A stretch of 33,827 nt of DNA from Alphaproteobacteria bacterium. GTDB taxonomy: Bacteria > Pseudomonadota > Alphaproteobacteria > Caulobacterales > Caulobacteraceae. Below are positions 1-8,304 of this stretch, piece by piece; positions within the stretch are counted from its first letter, which is position 1; every line of letters starts with the position of its first letter. Both the position numbers and the translations under genes were made by a program. Where the stretch lies: the NCBI GenBank assembly GCA_018826515.1, contig JAHKAM010000047.1, forward strand, positions 1 to 33,827. The letters are read 5' to 3'. The notes under the pieces were generated by a model. It was not told where the DNA came from, did no database searches, and was given only the letters and a program-made list of their open reading frames with translations.

Positions 1-207
1 CAGGTCACCCTGCGCTGGCTGATCCAGCAGAACGTCATCGCCATCCCCCGCACCTCCAAGGTTCACCGGGCCGAGGAGAATTTCGACATCTTCGACTTCC
101 AGCTGACGGAAGAGGAGGTCGACCGAGTCCACGCCCTCGCCCGCCCCGACGGCCGTCTGGGCGACTGGATTGATCCCGTGTTCAAATGGGATGAAGAATG
201 GGCCTGA
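1..207 (+). CDS. aldo/keto reductase, C-terminal fragment
   Basis: The window opens inside this gene, so only the last 68 residues are seen. They read QVTLRWLIQQ...IPRTSK, then a helix with ENFDIFDFQLTEEE, and end DPVFKWDEEWA. The PRTSK segment matches the NADPH-phosphate-binding region of aldo/keto reductases (IPGTSK/IPKS in relatives), and 'F..F.L...E...I..L' is the family's C-terminal helix. These enzymes reduce small aldehydes and ketones with NADPH in the cytoplasm. The exact substrate cannot be read from this fragment. The following HTH gene starts 38 bases after the stop and may be co-transcribed. Confidence 0.85.
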   Translation, partial: QVTLRWLIQQNVIAIPRTSKVHRAEENFDIFDFQLTEEEVDRVHALARPDGRLGDWIDPVFKWDEEWA

Positions 208-245
208 AGCGCCGCGCACAGTCGGCGCGCCAAGGGAGCGAACAG

Positions 246-494
246 ATGGGCTCGGTGCTGGGCTTTCCCGGCGTCGATCCGCTCGACGCAGCGGTCGGCG
301 CAAGGTTGAGGCGGTGGCGCGAGGACCGCGGCATGGGCGTCGATGACCTGGCTGCCGTCCTGCACATCACCGCCGAGGAGGCCCGCCGCGCCGAAGCCGG
401 CCGCGCCCATCTGACCACCGCCCAGATCGGCGCCGCCACCAGCGCCCTGCGCCTGCCACTGTGGGCCCTGGTGTCGGATACACGGGCCTACTGA
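246..494 (+). CDS. small XRE-type helix-turn-helix protein
   Basis: A protein of 82 residues. The middle (GARLRRWREDRGMGVDDLAAVLHI, then EEARRAEAGRAHLTTAQI) has the helix-turn-helix layout of Cro/C1 (XRE) repressors, including a typical R..R and E.GR..L pattern. There is no second domain, so any ligand or partner is unknown. I chose ATG 246 because AGGGAG at 233-238 sits seven bases upstream. An ATG at 198 in the same frame lies inside the end of the reductase gene and has no comparable ribosome site. It lies between an aldo/keto reductase and ubiD on the same strand. Its target genes are unknown. Confidence 0.72.
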   Translation: MGSVLGFPGVDPLDAAVGARLRRWREDRGMGVDDLAAVLHITAEEARRAEAGRAHLTTAQIGAATSALRLPLWALVSDTRAY

Positions 495-521
495 GCGGGT
501 GAGACAAGGCGCCGGGTGACA

Positions 522-571
522 GGACGGCCGCGTCCGCCTAATCCGGACGCTCTCACGGAGCGTCCCCCTTG
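522..571 (+). promoter_or_regulatory. ubiD leader with mutually exclusive hairpins covering the ribosome site
   Basis: Segment B (544-552, CGGACGCTC) can pair with either of two neighbours. Upstream, GCGTCCG at 530-536 pairs with 544-550 (7 bp, 7-base loop). Downstream, GGACGCTC at 545-552 pairs with GAGCGTCC at 558-565 (8 bp, loop 553-557). The downstream hairpin includes the GGAG (557-560) that is the likely ribosome site of the TTG start at 569. A weaker GGACG/CGTCC pair (522-526/531-535) competes with the first. The pairings are seen directly. A regulatory role is inferred. Confidence 0.4.
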
Positions 572-2098
572 GCCTACAAATCCCTGCGCGACTTCATGGC
601 CATGCTCGAGGCCGAGGGCGAACTGGTTCGTGTCTCCGAACCCGTCTCGACCCACCTCGAGATGACCGAGATCCAGACCCGGCTGCTGCGCAACGGCGGC
701 CCGGCGGTCCTGTTTGAAAAGCCCGTCATGCCTGACGGCTCGATCAGCCCCATCCCCTGCCTCGCAAATCTGTTCGGCACGGTGAAGCGCGTGGCCATGG
801 GCGTGACCATGGAAAAGAAGGTCCGCACCACCGCCGCCGAACTGCGGGAGGTCGGCGAGCTGCTGGCCTTCCTGCGCAATCCGACCCCGCCGCGCGGCCT
901 GTCGGACGCGATGGAAATGCTGCCGCTGGCCCAGACCGTCATGTCGATGCGGCCCAAGGTGGTGAAGAAAGCCGCTGTCCAGGACGTGGTGCTGACCGGC
1001 GACCGGATCGACCTGACATCCCTCCCCGTCCAGGGCTGCTGGCCCGGCGAGCCTGCGCCGCTGATCACCTGGGGCCTCGTCGTCACCAAGGGGCCGTCCG
1101 AGGACCGCGAGGACGACTTCAACCTCGGCATCTACCGCATGCAGGTTCTGGGCAAGGACAAGGCCATCATGCGCTGGCTGGCCCACCGCGGCGGGGCCCA
1201 GCACTACGCCCGGCACAAGAAGGCCGGAAAGAAGGGCCCCCTGCCCTGCGCCGTCGTGCTCGGCGCCGACCCGGGCACCATCCTCGCCGCCGTCACGCCG
1301 GTGCCCGACACCCTGTCGGAATACCAGTTCGCCGGCCTGCTGCGCGGGGCCAAGGCTGAGTTGGTCCCGTGCAAGACCGTGCCACTGATGGTTCCCGCCA
1401 ACGCCGAGATCGTGCTGGAGGGCCATGTCCTGTTCGACGAGCACGCGGCCGAGGGCCCCTACGGCGACCACACTGGCTACTATAACTCGGTCGAGACCTT
1501 CCCGGTCTTCCAGGTCACCGCCATCACCATGCGGAAGGACCCCATCTATCTGACCACCTTCACAGGCCGCCCGCCCGATGAGCCCTCGGTGCTGGGCGAG
1601 GCCCTGAACGAGGTCTTCATACCCCTGCTGCGGGCCCAGTTCCCCGAGATCACGGACTTCTGGCTGCCGCCCGAGGGCTGCAGCTACCGCATCGCCGTGG
1701 TGTCGATGAAGAAGGCCTACCCCGGCCACGCCAAGCGGGTGATGCTCGGCGTCTGGAGCTATCTGCGCCAGTTCATGTACACCAAATGGGTCATCGTCGT
1801 GGACGACGACATCGACGCCCGCGACTGGAAACAGGTCATGTGGGCCATCTCGACCAAGATGGACCCGGCCCGCGACATCACCGTCATCGAGAACACCCCG
1901 ATCGACTATCTCGACTTCGCCAGCCCGGAGAGTGGCCTCGGCTCCAAGATCGGCCTCGACGCCACCGACAAATGGCCGCCAGAGACCAAGCGCGAATGGG
2001 GCGAGGAAATCCACATGGAGGCGGCCGTCGTGGAGCGGGTGTCAGAGATGTGGGACCGGCTCGGATTGCCCGGGGATGGCGCGCCGATCTGGAAATAA
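569..2098 (+). CDS. ubiD: UbiD family 4-hydroxy-3-polyprenylbenzoate decarboxylase
   Basis: UbiD removes the carboxyl group of 4-hydroxy-3-polyprenylbenzoate in ubiquinone synthesis, using prenylated FMN made by UbiX (not in this window). The 509 residues match the family's usual length. Characteristic stretches are NLGIYRMQ (185-192), [12 protein letters not shown] (201-212), the metal/prFMN region around SEYQFAG (250-256), and the strongly conserved [11 protein letters not shown] (295-305). The start is TTG. It gives [14 protein letters not shown], the typical family N-terminus, and has GGAG eight bases upstream. UbiD-family enzymes also act on other aromatic acids. The lack of a neighbouring prenyltransferase leaves some room, but the length and motifs favour the ubiquinone enzyme. 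The leader can fold over the ribosome site. Confidence 0.93.
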   Translation: MAYKSLRDFMAMLEAEGELVRVSEPVSTHLEMTEIQTRLLRNGGPAVLFEKPVMPDGSISPIPCLANLFGTVKRVAMGVTMEKKVRTTAAELREVGELLAFLRNPTPPRGLSDAMEMLPLAQTVMSMRPKVVKKAAVQDVVLTGDRIDLTSLPVQGCWPGEPAPLITWGLVVTKGPSEDREDDFNLGIYRMQVLGKDKAIMRWLAHRGGAQHYARHKKAGKKGPLPCAVVLGADPGTILAAVTPVPDTLSEYQFAGLLRGAKAELVPCKTVPLMVPANAEIVLEGHVLFDEHAAEGPYGDHTGYYNSVETFPVFQVTAITMRKDPIYLTTFTGRPPDEPSVLGEALNEVFIPLLRAQFPEITDFWLPPEGCSYRIAVVSMKKAYPGHAKRVMLGVWSYLRQFMYTKWVIVVDDDIDARDWKQVMWAISTKMDPARDITVIENTPIDYLDFASPESGLGSKIGLDATDKWPPETKREWGEEIHMEAAVVERVSEMWDRLGLPGDGAPIWK

Positions 2099-2197
2099 GC
2101 TCCCGATTTTTCCTTCGGCGAATGTGTCCGAAAAACGCTTTCCAAATGACAGAACCGTAATAGTCTCGCCGCTTCTTTCCTCCCTTTGAGACATGTC

Positions 2198-2542
2198 ATG
2201 AAGCTCGCGCTTGTTGCCCTGCTCGCCGCCGCAGTCGCGGCTCCGGTGGTCTATGTCCCGACTCCGTCCGACGCCCAGGTGCGCGTGGGCAGCGGCGCCC
2301 GCCGCGATCCGCCGCGCCGGGTGCGGCCCGCGCCGCGCCTGACCGAGGCTGAAGAGGACCGGATGTACGCTGCGCGGGACGAGATCCTCGACGTCGACAG
2401 CGAGATCGCCAATATCCGCGCGGCGGGTGAAACGGCCGGCGGCCTCTCTGCGGAGCAGCAGGCGCAGATCGACGCCCTCGGGGTCCGGCGCACGGCCGCC
2501 CAAAGGGTCGTCGACCAGCTTGAGGCCAAGCTGAACCGCTAG
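2198..2542 (+). CDS. small secreted protein of unknown function
   Basis: A protein of 114 residues. It begins MKLALVALLAAAVAAPVV, a signal peptide with likely cleavage near SDAQ (about residue 27). A basic Pro/Arg-rich stretch follows (RRDPPRRVRPAPR), then a predicted helical, charged C-terminal half (EAEEDRMYAARDEILDVDSEIANIRAAG ... RVVDQLEAKLNR, given here in parts) that could form a coiled coil. I chose ATG 2198 over an in-frame TTG at 2186 because the signal peptide begins there. A GAG a few bases upstream is only a weak ribosome site. The family is not recognised. A periplasmic location is inferred. Two hairpins follow the gene, so it is probably a single-gene unit. Confidence 0.65.
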   Translation: MKLALVALLAAAVAAPVVYVPTPSDAQVRVGSGARRDPPRRVRPAPRLTEAEEDRMYAARDEILDVDSEIANIRAAGETAGGLSAEQQAQIDALGVRRTAAQRVVDQLEAKLNR

Positions 2543-2569
2543 GACGGAATACGGAACGCGCCTCTCGCT

Positions 2570-2628
2570 CGGCGCCCGCCTGTCTGGCGGGGCGCCGATT
2601 GCGGGGTGACGTCGAAGCGATTCACCCC
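2570..2628 (+). terminator. tandem hairpins, probable terminator
   Basis: The first hairpin has arms CGGCGCCCGCC (2570-2580) and GGCGGGGCGCCG (2586-2597), which pair over 11 bp with one bulged G. The second has arms GGGGTGA (2603-2609) and TCACCCC (2622-2628) and is followed by TTAAT. There is no long T-run, as is common in GC-rich bacteria. The location between the secreted-protein gene and the next TTG start suits termination of transcription from upstream. Confidence 0.45.
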
Positions 2629-2662
2629 TTAATGCGGCAATGCGCGGTTCGGGGGACGGCAT

Positions 2663-3280
2663 TTGAGCGCGTTCGAATTCTTCTTCAGCTTCTACGGCCT
2701 GCTGCTAGGCCTCTCGGTGGCCGAGCTGGTCGGCGGTTTCGCGCGCGTGCTGCATGAGCGCCAGCGTGTGCGCTTCGGCTGGCTGACGCCCCTGCTGGCC
2801 ATCTTCGTGGCCATGGACGTGGCGACCTTCTGGTCGCAGGCCTGGACCATCTTCCAGGGCGCGCCCTTCAATCTGTCGCTGCTGTTCGTCGGTCTGGTGG
2901 TGGCCGCGACCTTCTACGTCGCCGCCAGCGTGACCTTTCCGCGGGTCACGGCCGAGGGCGTCAGCGACCGGATCGATCTGGACCAGCATTTCTGGGCCCA
3001 CCGCCGGCTGGTCTTCACCTGCGTCCTGGCGGCCAACCTCATCGTCGCCGGCCTGTTCGCGAGCCTGATGAGCGTCAGTGCGGGTTTCGCCGAATTGTCC
3101 ACGCCGCGCCTGTGGACCGGCATGGCGATCTTCGTTCTCGGCACGGCGACGGCCGCCTTCGCGCCGTGGCGGCGAGCCGCCGTCGGCGCCCTTGTCGTGG
3201 TCGTCGCCTACAGCATCTTCAATGTCCTCCGGTCCGCCGCGGTCCTGATCGCCGCGGGCGGATGGTCGCCGCCCGGCTGA
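2663..3280 (+). CDS. six-helix membrane protein of unknown function
   Basis: A protein of 205 residues and almost wholly hydrophobic. About six membrane spans can be seen, near residues 5-30, 40-60, 70-92, 112-134, 148-167 and 171-197. The short charged loops include HERQRVR after the first span and DRIDLDQHFWAHRR before the fourth. The first span carries FFFSFYGLLLGLSVAELVGG, with an acidic residue in the membrane. The family is not recognised. The start is TTG at 2663, with GGGGGA seven bases upstream. The carboxypeptidase gene follows after 45 bases on the same strand, but a functional link is not shown. Confidence 0.68.
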   Translation: MSAFEFFFSFYGLLLGLSVAELVGGFARVLHERQRVRFGWLTPLLAIFVAMDVATFWSQAWTIFQGAPFNLSLLFVGLVVAATFYVAASVTFPRVTAEGVSDRIDLDQHFWAHRRLVFTCVLAANLIVAGLFASLMSVSAGFAELSTPRLWTGMAIFVLGTATAAFAPWRRAAVGALVVVVAYSIFNVLRSAAVLIAAGGWSPPG

Positions 3281-3325
3281 CGCCGACGGCTTGTCGGACG
3301 CGAACATTTGGCCGAGGAAGGCTCC

Positions 3326-5152
3326 ATGCGCCCCACCCTGATCCTCGCCGTCCTGGCCGCCCTGTGCTCGAGTCCCGTCATGTCCCAGTCCCCGTCCCCC
3401 TCCAACGTCGCCCCCTGGGACCAGCCGTTCCTGCCGCCCGCGCCCGCGTGGGACGGAGCCAGCCGCGCCCTGCTGCGCGACGCCTCGGACCCCTGGGTCA
3501 CAGCCTTCGAGGCCGACGCCGAACATGATGAAAGCCCGAACTACGCCGACACCCGCGCCTGGTTCGACCGTCTGGACGCCGCCTCGGACCTGATCCGCAT
3601 CGAACAGTTCGGCGTCTCGCCCGAGGGCCGGCCGATCTACGCCGTCATCGCCTCGAAGGACGGCGCCGATTTCGATCCGTCCAAGCCCGTGCTGCTGGCC
3701 CAGGCCGGCATCCACCCCGGCGAGATCGACGGCAAGGACGCGGGCATGATGCTGCTCCGCGACATCGCCTTCAACGGCAAGGATGACCTGCTGGACCGGG
3801 TCAATCTGATCCTCATCCCCATCCTGTCGGTCGACGGCCACGAGCGCGCCGGGGCCTACAGCCGTCCCAACCAGCGCGGTCCCCGCATCCAGGGCTGGCG
3901 CAACACAGCGACCAACCAGAACCTCAACCGCGACTATCTGAAACTGGACCAGGCCGAGATGCGCGCCGTGCGCGGCCTCGTGCTCAAATACCGGCCGGAC
4001 CTGTACGTCGACATCCACGTCACCGACGGCATGGATTACCAGTACGACATCACCTACGGCTACAACGGCGAGAACGGCGTCTGGTCCCGCTCGCCCGCCA
4101 TCGCCCGCTGGCTGGACGACGCCTTCAAACCCGCCGTCAACGCCGCCATGGAGGCCGAGGGCCATATCCCCGGCGAACTGGTCTTCGGCGTCGGCGATGA
4201 TCCCCGCGCCGGGCTGTCGGACGGCGGCCTCGGCGAGCGCTTCTCCAACGGCTGGGGCTCGGCCGCCCACGTCCCGACCATCCTGATCGAGAACCACAGC
4301 CTGAAACCCTATGAGCAGCGGGTGCTGGGGACCTATGTCTTCCTCGAGGCCGCCATGCGTCGCCTGGCCGTCGAAGGCCCCGCCCTGCGCGCCGCCATCG
4401 CCGCGGACATGACCCTGCGCCCGGCCGAGATTCCCGCCAATTTCGCGTCCGACCCCACCCCTGCCTACACCCGGACCTTCAAGGGTATCCGCTACGAGAT
4501 GTACGACAGCCCCGCCTCCGGCCGGCAGGAGATCCGCTGGCTGGGCGAGCCGGACCCCGAGCCCTGGGCCCTGCCCTTCTACGGCTCGCGCCCGACCCTG
4601 ACCCTGCAGCGTCCCGAGGCCTACTGGGTGCCCGGTCACCGCGCCGACATCATCGAACGCCTGCGCCTGCATGGCGTCAGCATGGAGACGCTGGACGCCC
4701 CGCGCACGGTCAGCCTCGACATGCTGCGTCTCGACGAGCCGAAGCTGGGGACTCGCGCCAATGAGGGCCATGTGCCGGTCACCGTGGCCGGCGTGACGCC
4801 CGAGCGCCGCGACTGGACCTTCCCCGTCGGCTCGGTCCGGGTCCCCACCGACCAGCCGCTCGGCGACATCGTCGTCCTTCTCCTGGAGCCGCAATCCAGC
4901 GAGAGCTTCTTCGCCTGGGGCCTGTTCCCCGAGGTGCTCAGCCGCGTCGAATATATCGAGGGCTACGCCATCGCCCCGCTGGCCGAGGCCATGATGGCCG
5001 CCGATCCGGCCCTGAAGGCCGAGTTCGAGGCGAAGCTGGCGGCGGAGCCCGATTTCGCCGCCAATGGCGACGCCCGTTTGCAGTGGTTTTATGAGCGAAC
5101 CCCGTTCTATGATGACCGCTACCGGCTCTATCCGGTGGGGCGAGAGAACTGA
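3326..5152 (+). CDS. secreted M14-family zinc carboxypeptidase
   Basis: A protein of 608 residues. It starts with a signal peptide (MRPTLILAVLAALCSSPVMS, cleavage near residue 20), so it is probably periplasmic. M14 enzymes cleave C-terminal residues or small peptide amides with one zinc. The zinc ligands appear as H130 and E133 in AGIHPGE, and H231 in YVDIHVTDG. NLNRDY (199-204) is the substrate-carboxylate region, and E322 in ILIENHSLKPY is the likely catalytic glutamate. The C-terminal ~270 residues after the catalytic domain probably form a beta-rich extension. ATG 3326 is preferred to an upstream TTG (3308) because GAGGAAG lies five bases before it and the signal peptide begins there. 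The stop overlaps the next start by one base (TGATG), which implies coupled translation. Confidence 0.88.
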   Translation: MRPTLILAVLAALCSSPVMSQSPSPSNVAPWDQPFLPPAPAWDGASRALLRDASDPWVTAFEADAEHDESPNYADTRAWFDRLDAASDLIRIEQFGVSPEGRPIYAVIASKDGADFDPSKPVLLAQAGIHPGEIDGKDAGMMLLRDIAFNGKDDLLDRVNLILIPILSVDGHERAGAYSRPNQRGPRIQGWRNTATNQNLNRDYLKLDQAEMRAVRGLVLKYRPDLYVDIHVTDGMDYQYDITYGYNGENGVWSRSPAIARWLDDAFKPAVNAAMEAEGHIPGELVFGVGDDPRAGLSDGGLGERFSNGWGSAAHVPTILIENHSLKPYEQRVLGTYVFLEAAMRRLAVEGPALRAAIAADMTLRPAEIPANFASDPTPAYTRTFKGIRYEMYDSPASGRQEIRWLGEPDPEPWALPFYGSRPTLTLQRPEAYWVPGHRADIIERLRLHGVSMETLDAPRTVSLDMLRLDEPKLGTRANEGHVPVTVAGVTPERRDWTFPVGSVRVPTDQPLGDIVVLLLEPQSSESFFAWGLFPEVLSRVEYIEGYAIAPLAEAMMAADPALKAEFEAKLAAEPDFAANGDARLQWFYERTPFYDDRYRLYPVGREN

Positions 5153-5568
5153 TGGATTTGCTGAACGCCATGACGGCCCCGCAGGCCGCGGCTCTGTGGA
5201 GCGGCCTCTCGATCCTGCTGCTGGTCATCCTGTCGTTCCGGACGATCTTCACCCGCCGGCGCCTGGCCGTGTCGTTCGGCGACGGCGGCCACCCTGAACT
5301 GACAGCGGCCAGCCGGGCCTTCGGCAATGCGGCGGAATACATTCCGCCCTGTCTGGCCGTTCTGGTGCTTCTGGCCGTGCTCGGCTTCCAGCCGATCTGG
5401 ATCCATCTGATCGGCGGCGGGATGCTGATCGGCCGCATGCTCCATGCCTGGGGCCTGAGCCGGCCGAAACAGCCGTCGTTCGGGCGGGTGGCGGGGATGA
5501 TTCTGACCCAGGCCGCGCTCATCTTCGGCGCCGGGGTCCTGATCGGACGCGCGTTCGGCGGTCTCTGA
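5152..5568 (+). CDS. MAPEG-family membrane protein
   Basis: A protein of 138 residues with about four membrane spans (near residues 13-31, 60-80, 84-101 and 112-133). The stretch SRAFGNAAEYIPPCLAVL, followed by GRMLHAWGL, is the hallmark of bacterial MAPEG proteins (the YecN-like branch). They are relatives of microsomal glutathione transferases. The bacterial members' substrates are mostly unknown, so no reaction is assigned. The ATG shares its first base with the carboxypeptidase stop, so the two are almost certainly translated from one message. That coupling does not by itself show a shared pathway. Confidence 0.85.
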   Translation: MDLLNAMTAPQAAALWSGLSILLLVILSFRTIFTRRRLAVSFGDGGHPELTAASRAFGNAAEYIPPCLAVLVLLAVLGFQPIWIHLIGGGMLIGRMLHAWGLSRPKQPSFGRVAGMILTQAALIFGAGVLIGRAFGGL

Positions 5569-5613
5569 CGTCGGCGCCGTTGCGCGGAACCGCCCGCCCG
5601 GCCATATCGGGGC

Positions 5614-6969
5614 ATGCCTGACCGTACCGCGTCCGCCGCCTCTCCCGACATCCTGCCCGATCTGGTCGCCGCCGCGCTAAGAGCCGGGGCCGACGCCGCC
5701 GAGGCCGTCTCCGCCGAGCGCGCCGCCCTGTCCGTCGGCGTCCGCAACGGCAAGCTCGAGGACGTCGAGCGCGAGGAGAGCCGCGACCTCGGCCTGCGCG
5801 TCTTCATCGGCCGCCGGATGGCGACGGTCTCGGCCTCAGATCTCTCGGACGCCACCCGCGCCCGACTGGTCGAGCGCGCCGTGGCCATGGCCCGGCTGGC
5901 CCCGGAAGATCCCTACGCCGGTCTCGCCCCGCAGGATCGCCTCGCCCGCGGCCCCTTCGCCGACCTGGACCTGTTCGATCCGGCCGAACGCAGCGCCGCC
6001 GATCTGGAAGCCGCCGCCGCCGAGACCGAGGCCGCCGCCCTGGCCGTGCCCGGCGTTTCGAAATCGGAAGGCGGCCACGCTTCGGCCTCGTCCAGCCGCT
6101 GGCGGCTGGTCACCTCGCACGGCTTCGACGGCGCCTATCACGGCTCGGCCTTTTCGCTCGGCGCCGGGGTCATCGCCGAGAAGGACGGGGCCATGGAAAG
6201 GGGCAGCGAGCACCGCGCCGTCCGCCACCTGTCCGACCTGCCTTCGGCCGCCTCGATCGGCGACTTCGCGGGTCGCCGGGCCGTGGCCCGCACCGGTCCG
6301 CGCAAGATCGATTCGACCACCGCACCCGTGATCTTCGAGAACCGTGTCGCGACGCAGGTCCTGTCGCCCATCCTCGGCGCCATCTCTGGCCCCTCGATCG
6401 CCCGCGGCACCTCCTTCCTGAAGGACCGGCTGGGCCAGCGCATCCTGCCCCCCGGCGTCGACCTGATTGACGATCCCTTCCGCAAGCGCGGCCTCGGCTC
6501 CACCCCCTTTGACGACGAGGGCGTCGCAGTGTCGCGCCAGTCGATCGTGCAGGACGGCGTCCTGACCACCTGGCTGCTCAACAGCGCCGCCGCCGCCCAG
6601 CTGGGCCTCGCTTCCACCGGCCACGCCTCGCGCGGCCTGGCCGGACCTCCGGGAGTCTCGACCCATAACCTGCATCTGGAGCCGGGAGACCGCGACCTCG
6701 ACGGCCTGATGGCCGCGGCCGGGACCGGCCTGCTGGTCACCTCCATGTTCGGTCCCTCGCTGAACGCCAACACCGGCGACTGGTCTGCGGGCGTCTCGGG
6801 CTTCTGGTTCGAGAACGGCCAGATCGTCTGGCCGGTCAGCGGCGTCACCGTCGCCGGCAATCTCGCCCAGCTCTGGACCCGGCTCGAGCGCGGTTCGGAC
6901 CTGGAGTTCCGCGGCAGTTTCAACAGCCCGTCGCTGATGTTCGACGGCGTCGCCATCGCCGGCAAATGA
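5614..6969 (+). CDS. pmbA: TldD/PmbA family peptidase subunit PmbA (TldE)
   Basis: A protein of 451 residues, the usual length. TldD and TldE (PmbA) form a complex that trims peptides in the cytoplasm, known from microcin B17 maturation and CcdA turnover. TldD carries the zinc site and TldE does not. No HExxxH motif is visible here, consistent with the TldE subunit. Family marks are VRNGKLEDVEREESRDLGLRVF near residues 45-65 and, at the C-terminus, THNLHLEPGD, then TSMFGPSLNANTGDWSAGVSGFW and GNLAQLW. No tldD gene is in the window. The start is ATG 5614. Its stop overlaps the next gene by four bases. Confidence 0.92.
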   Translation: MPDRTASAASPDILPDLVAAALRAGADAAEAVSAERAALSVGVRNGKLEDVEREESRDLGLRVFIGRRMATVSASDLSDATRARLVERAVAMARLAPEDPYAGLAPQDRLARGPFADLDLFDPAERSAADLEAAAAETEAAALAVPGVSKSEGGHASASSSRWRLVTSHGFDGAYHGSAFSLGAGVIAEKDGAMERGSEHRAVRHLSDLPSAASIGDFAGRRAVARTGPRKIDSTTAPVIFENRVATQVLSPILGAISGPSIARGTSFLKDRLGQRILPPGVDLIDDPFRKRGLGSTPFDDEGVAVSRQSIVQDGVLTTWLLNSAAAAQLGLASTGHASRGLAGPPGVSTHNLHLEPGDRDLDGLMAAAGTGLLVTSMFGPSLNANTGDWSAGVSGFWFENGQIVWPVSGVTVAGNLAQLWTRLERGSDLEFRGSFNSPSLMFDGVAIAGK

Positions 6970-7763
6970 GCGACCTGGCCAACGACCTCGACCTGATCCG
7001 CGACGCGGCCGAGGCCGCCGGCCGGCTGGCGCTCGCCGAACGCGACGCCGGTCTGAAGGTCTGGTCCAAGTCCGGCGGCTCGCCGGTCACTTCGGCCGAT
7101 ATGGCTGTCGATCAGCTTCTGAAAGACGTGCTGCTGTCCGCCCGACCCGACCACGGCTGGCTGTCGGAAGAGACCGCCGACAACGCCGACCGGCTCTCGA
7201 AATCCCGCCTCTTCGTGGTCGATCCGATCGACGGCACGGTCGCCTATATGAAGGGCAAGCCCTGGTGGTGCATTCCCATCGCCATCGTCGAGGACGGCCG
7301 CCCGGTCGCCGCCGTCATCCACGCCCCGGCCCTCGGCGAGACCTTCACCGCCACCCTCGGCGGCGGCGCCTTCCTGCAGGGCCGCCCGATCACCGCCTCC
7401 GACACCCGCGACCTCGACGACGCTTCGGTCCTGGCCGATGCGATGCTGATGGAGGGGCCGCTCTGGGCCGAACCCTGGCCGGCCATGCGGTTCGAAAAAC
7501 GCAACGCCATCGCCTATCGCATGGCCCTGGTCGCCGCCGGAGCCTTCGACGCCGCCATCAACCTGACCCCGAAATGCGACTGGGACGTCTGCGCCGGAGC
7601 CCTGATCGTCGAGGAGGCCGGCGGCAAGGTCAGCGATCACCACGGCCGAGCGTGGCTGTTCAACCAGGCCGACCCCCGTCAGAACAGTCTCGTATGCAGC
7701 GCCCCCGCGCTTCACCCGTTGATCGTGCGGCGCACAGCGCCTATTCCGCTGGCGCCCCGCTAG
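6966..7763 (+). CDS. inositol monophosphatase / CysQ-like phosphatase
   Basis: A protein of 265 residues of the Mg-dependent, Li-sensitive phosphatase superfamily. The metal ligands are visible: LSEET (67-71), then DPIDGT with D86 and D89, and WDVCAG with D207. Members hydrolyse inositol-1-phosphate, 3'-phosphoadenosine 5'-phosphate or related sugar phosphates in the cytoplasm. The sequence does not tell which. The gene is coupled to pmbA by an ATGA overlap. The order pmbA - phosphatase - DUF4170 is, from general knowledge, common in alphaproteobacteria beside lipopolysaccharide genes. That would also fit a role in phosphosugar or PAP turnover. Confidence 0.88.
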   Translation: MSDLANDLDLIRDAAEAAGRLALAERDAGLKVWSKSGGSPVTSADMAVDQLLKDVLLSARPDHGWLSEETADNADRLSKSRLFVVDPIDGTVAYMKGKPWWCIPIAIVEDGRPVAAVIHAPALGETFTATLGGGAFLQGRPITASDTRDLDDASVLADAMLMEGPLWAEPWPAMRFEKRNAIAYRMALVAAGAFDAAINLTPKCDWDVCAGALIVEEAGGKVSDHHGRAWLFNQADPRQNSLVCSAPALHPLIVRRTAPIPLAPR

Positions 7764-7788
7764 CTCCCCCTCTACCCGGACCCGCCCC

Positions 7789-8037
7789 ATGACCACGCCC
7801 GCCGAAACGGACCAACTCCTCCACCTCGTCATCGGCGGCGAGCTGCGCCATCTCGACGCGCCGGTGTTCCGCGACCTGTCCAAGGTCGAGTTCGTCGGCG
7901 CCTTCCCGAACTACGAAGAGGCCCGCAAGGCGTGGAAGGCCCGGGCCCAGGCCACGGTCGACAACGCCCATATGCGGTTCTTCATCCTGCACGCCCACCG
8001 CATGATCGATCCGCGCGGCGACGCTCACGGACACTGA
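7789..8037 (+). CDS. DUF4170 family protein
   Basis: A protein of 82 residues, soluble and acidic at the start. The pattern LHLVIGGELRHLD, then FVGAFPNYEEARKAWKARAQATVDNAHMRFFILHAH (given here as two parts) matches the small DUF4170 family. That family is typically found next to inositol-phosphatase-like and Kdo-transferase genes in alphaproteobacteria. The function is unknown. It sits 25 bases after the phosphatase gene on the same strand and probably shares its transcript. An imperfect palindrome follows it at 8056-8074. Confidence 0.82.
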   Translation: MTTPAETDQLLHLVIGGELRHLDAPVFRDLSKVEFVGAFPNYEEARKAWKARAQATVDNAHMRFFILHAHRMIDPRGDAHGH

Positions 8038-8055
8038 CGACGGAACCCCGGGTCG

Positions 8056-8074
8056 GCCTGAAGCGCTTTCAGGC
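8056..8074. terminator. hairpin after the DUF4170 gene
   Basis: GCCTGAA (8056-8062) and TTCAGGC (8068-8074) form a 7-bp stem with a five-base loop, in the gap after the DUF4170 stop. No T-run follows (TATACA comes next). It could be a weak terminator, a protein site, or the 5' structure of the message for the next two small genes. Confidence 0.35.
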
Positions 8075-8103
8075 TATACAGTAAGTTGACCCGGAGAGAC
8101 CCG

Positions 8104-8304
8104 ATGGCCCCCACCCTTATCGTCCTGGCCCTGCTCGCGCTCGGCGTCGGCATTGTGGTCTGGGCCATTCGCCGCAAGCCCGGGGCCACCACCACCGCAC
8201 CCCGCGAGGGCGACACGGCCTGGAACGATCCGGTGACGCCGGGCGAATCCCTGCCCGCCGACCCGCCGCCCCCCGCCCGCCCCTCCGAGGAACCCCGCCC
8301 TTGA
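8104..8304 (+). CDS. tiny single-span membrane protein
   Basis: A protein of 66 residues. One membrane span lies near the start (TLIVLALLALGVGIVVWAI, about residues 4-22), followed by RRK, so the tail is probably cytoplasmic. The rest is low in order and Pro-rich (DPPPPARPSEEPRP at the end). ATG 8104 has GGAGAG five bases upstream, while an in-frame TTG at 8086 has none. The family is not recognised. The TTGA overlap with the next small membrane gene suggests that the two are made together. Confidence 0.6.
   Translation: MAPTLIVLALLALGVGIVVWAIRRKPGATTTAPREGDTAWNDPVTPGESLPADPPPPARPSEEPRP

Noticed and set aside
2705..4894. Very long open frame on the minus strand (729 residues).
   Set aside because: It lies antisense to the membrane protein and the M14 carboxypeptidase genes. 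Its composition (Gly, Ala, Asp, Val, His-rich) is typical of reading GC-rich genes backward, with no domain.
6138..7883. Long minus-strand frame of 581 residues opposite pmbA and the phosphatase.
   Set aside because: It is a shadow of two well-supported genes with family motifs. The frame shows no motif of its own.
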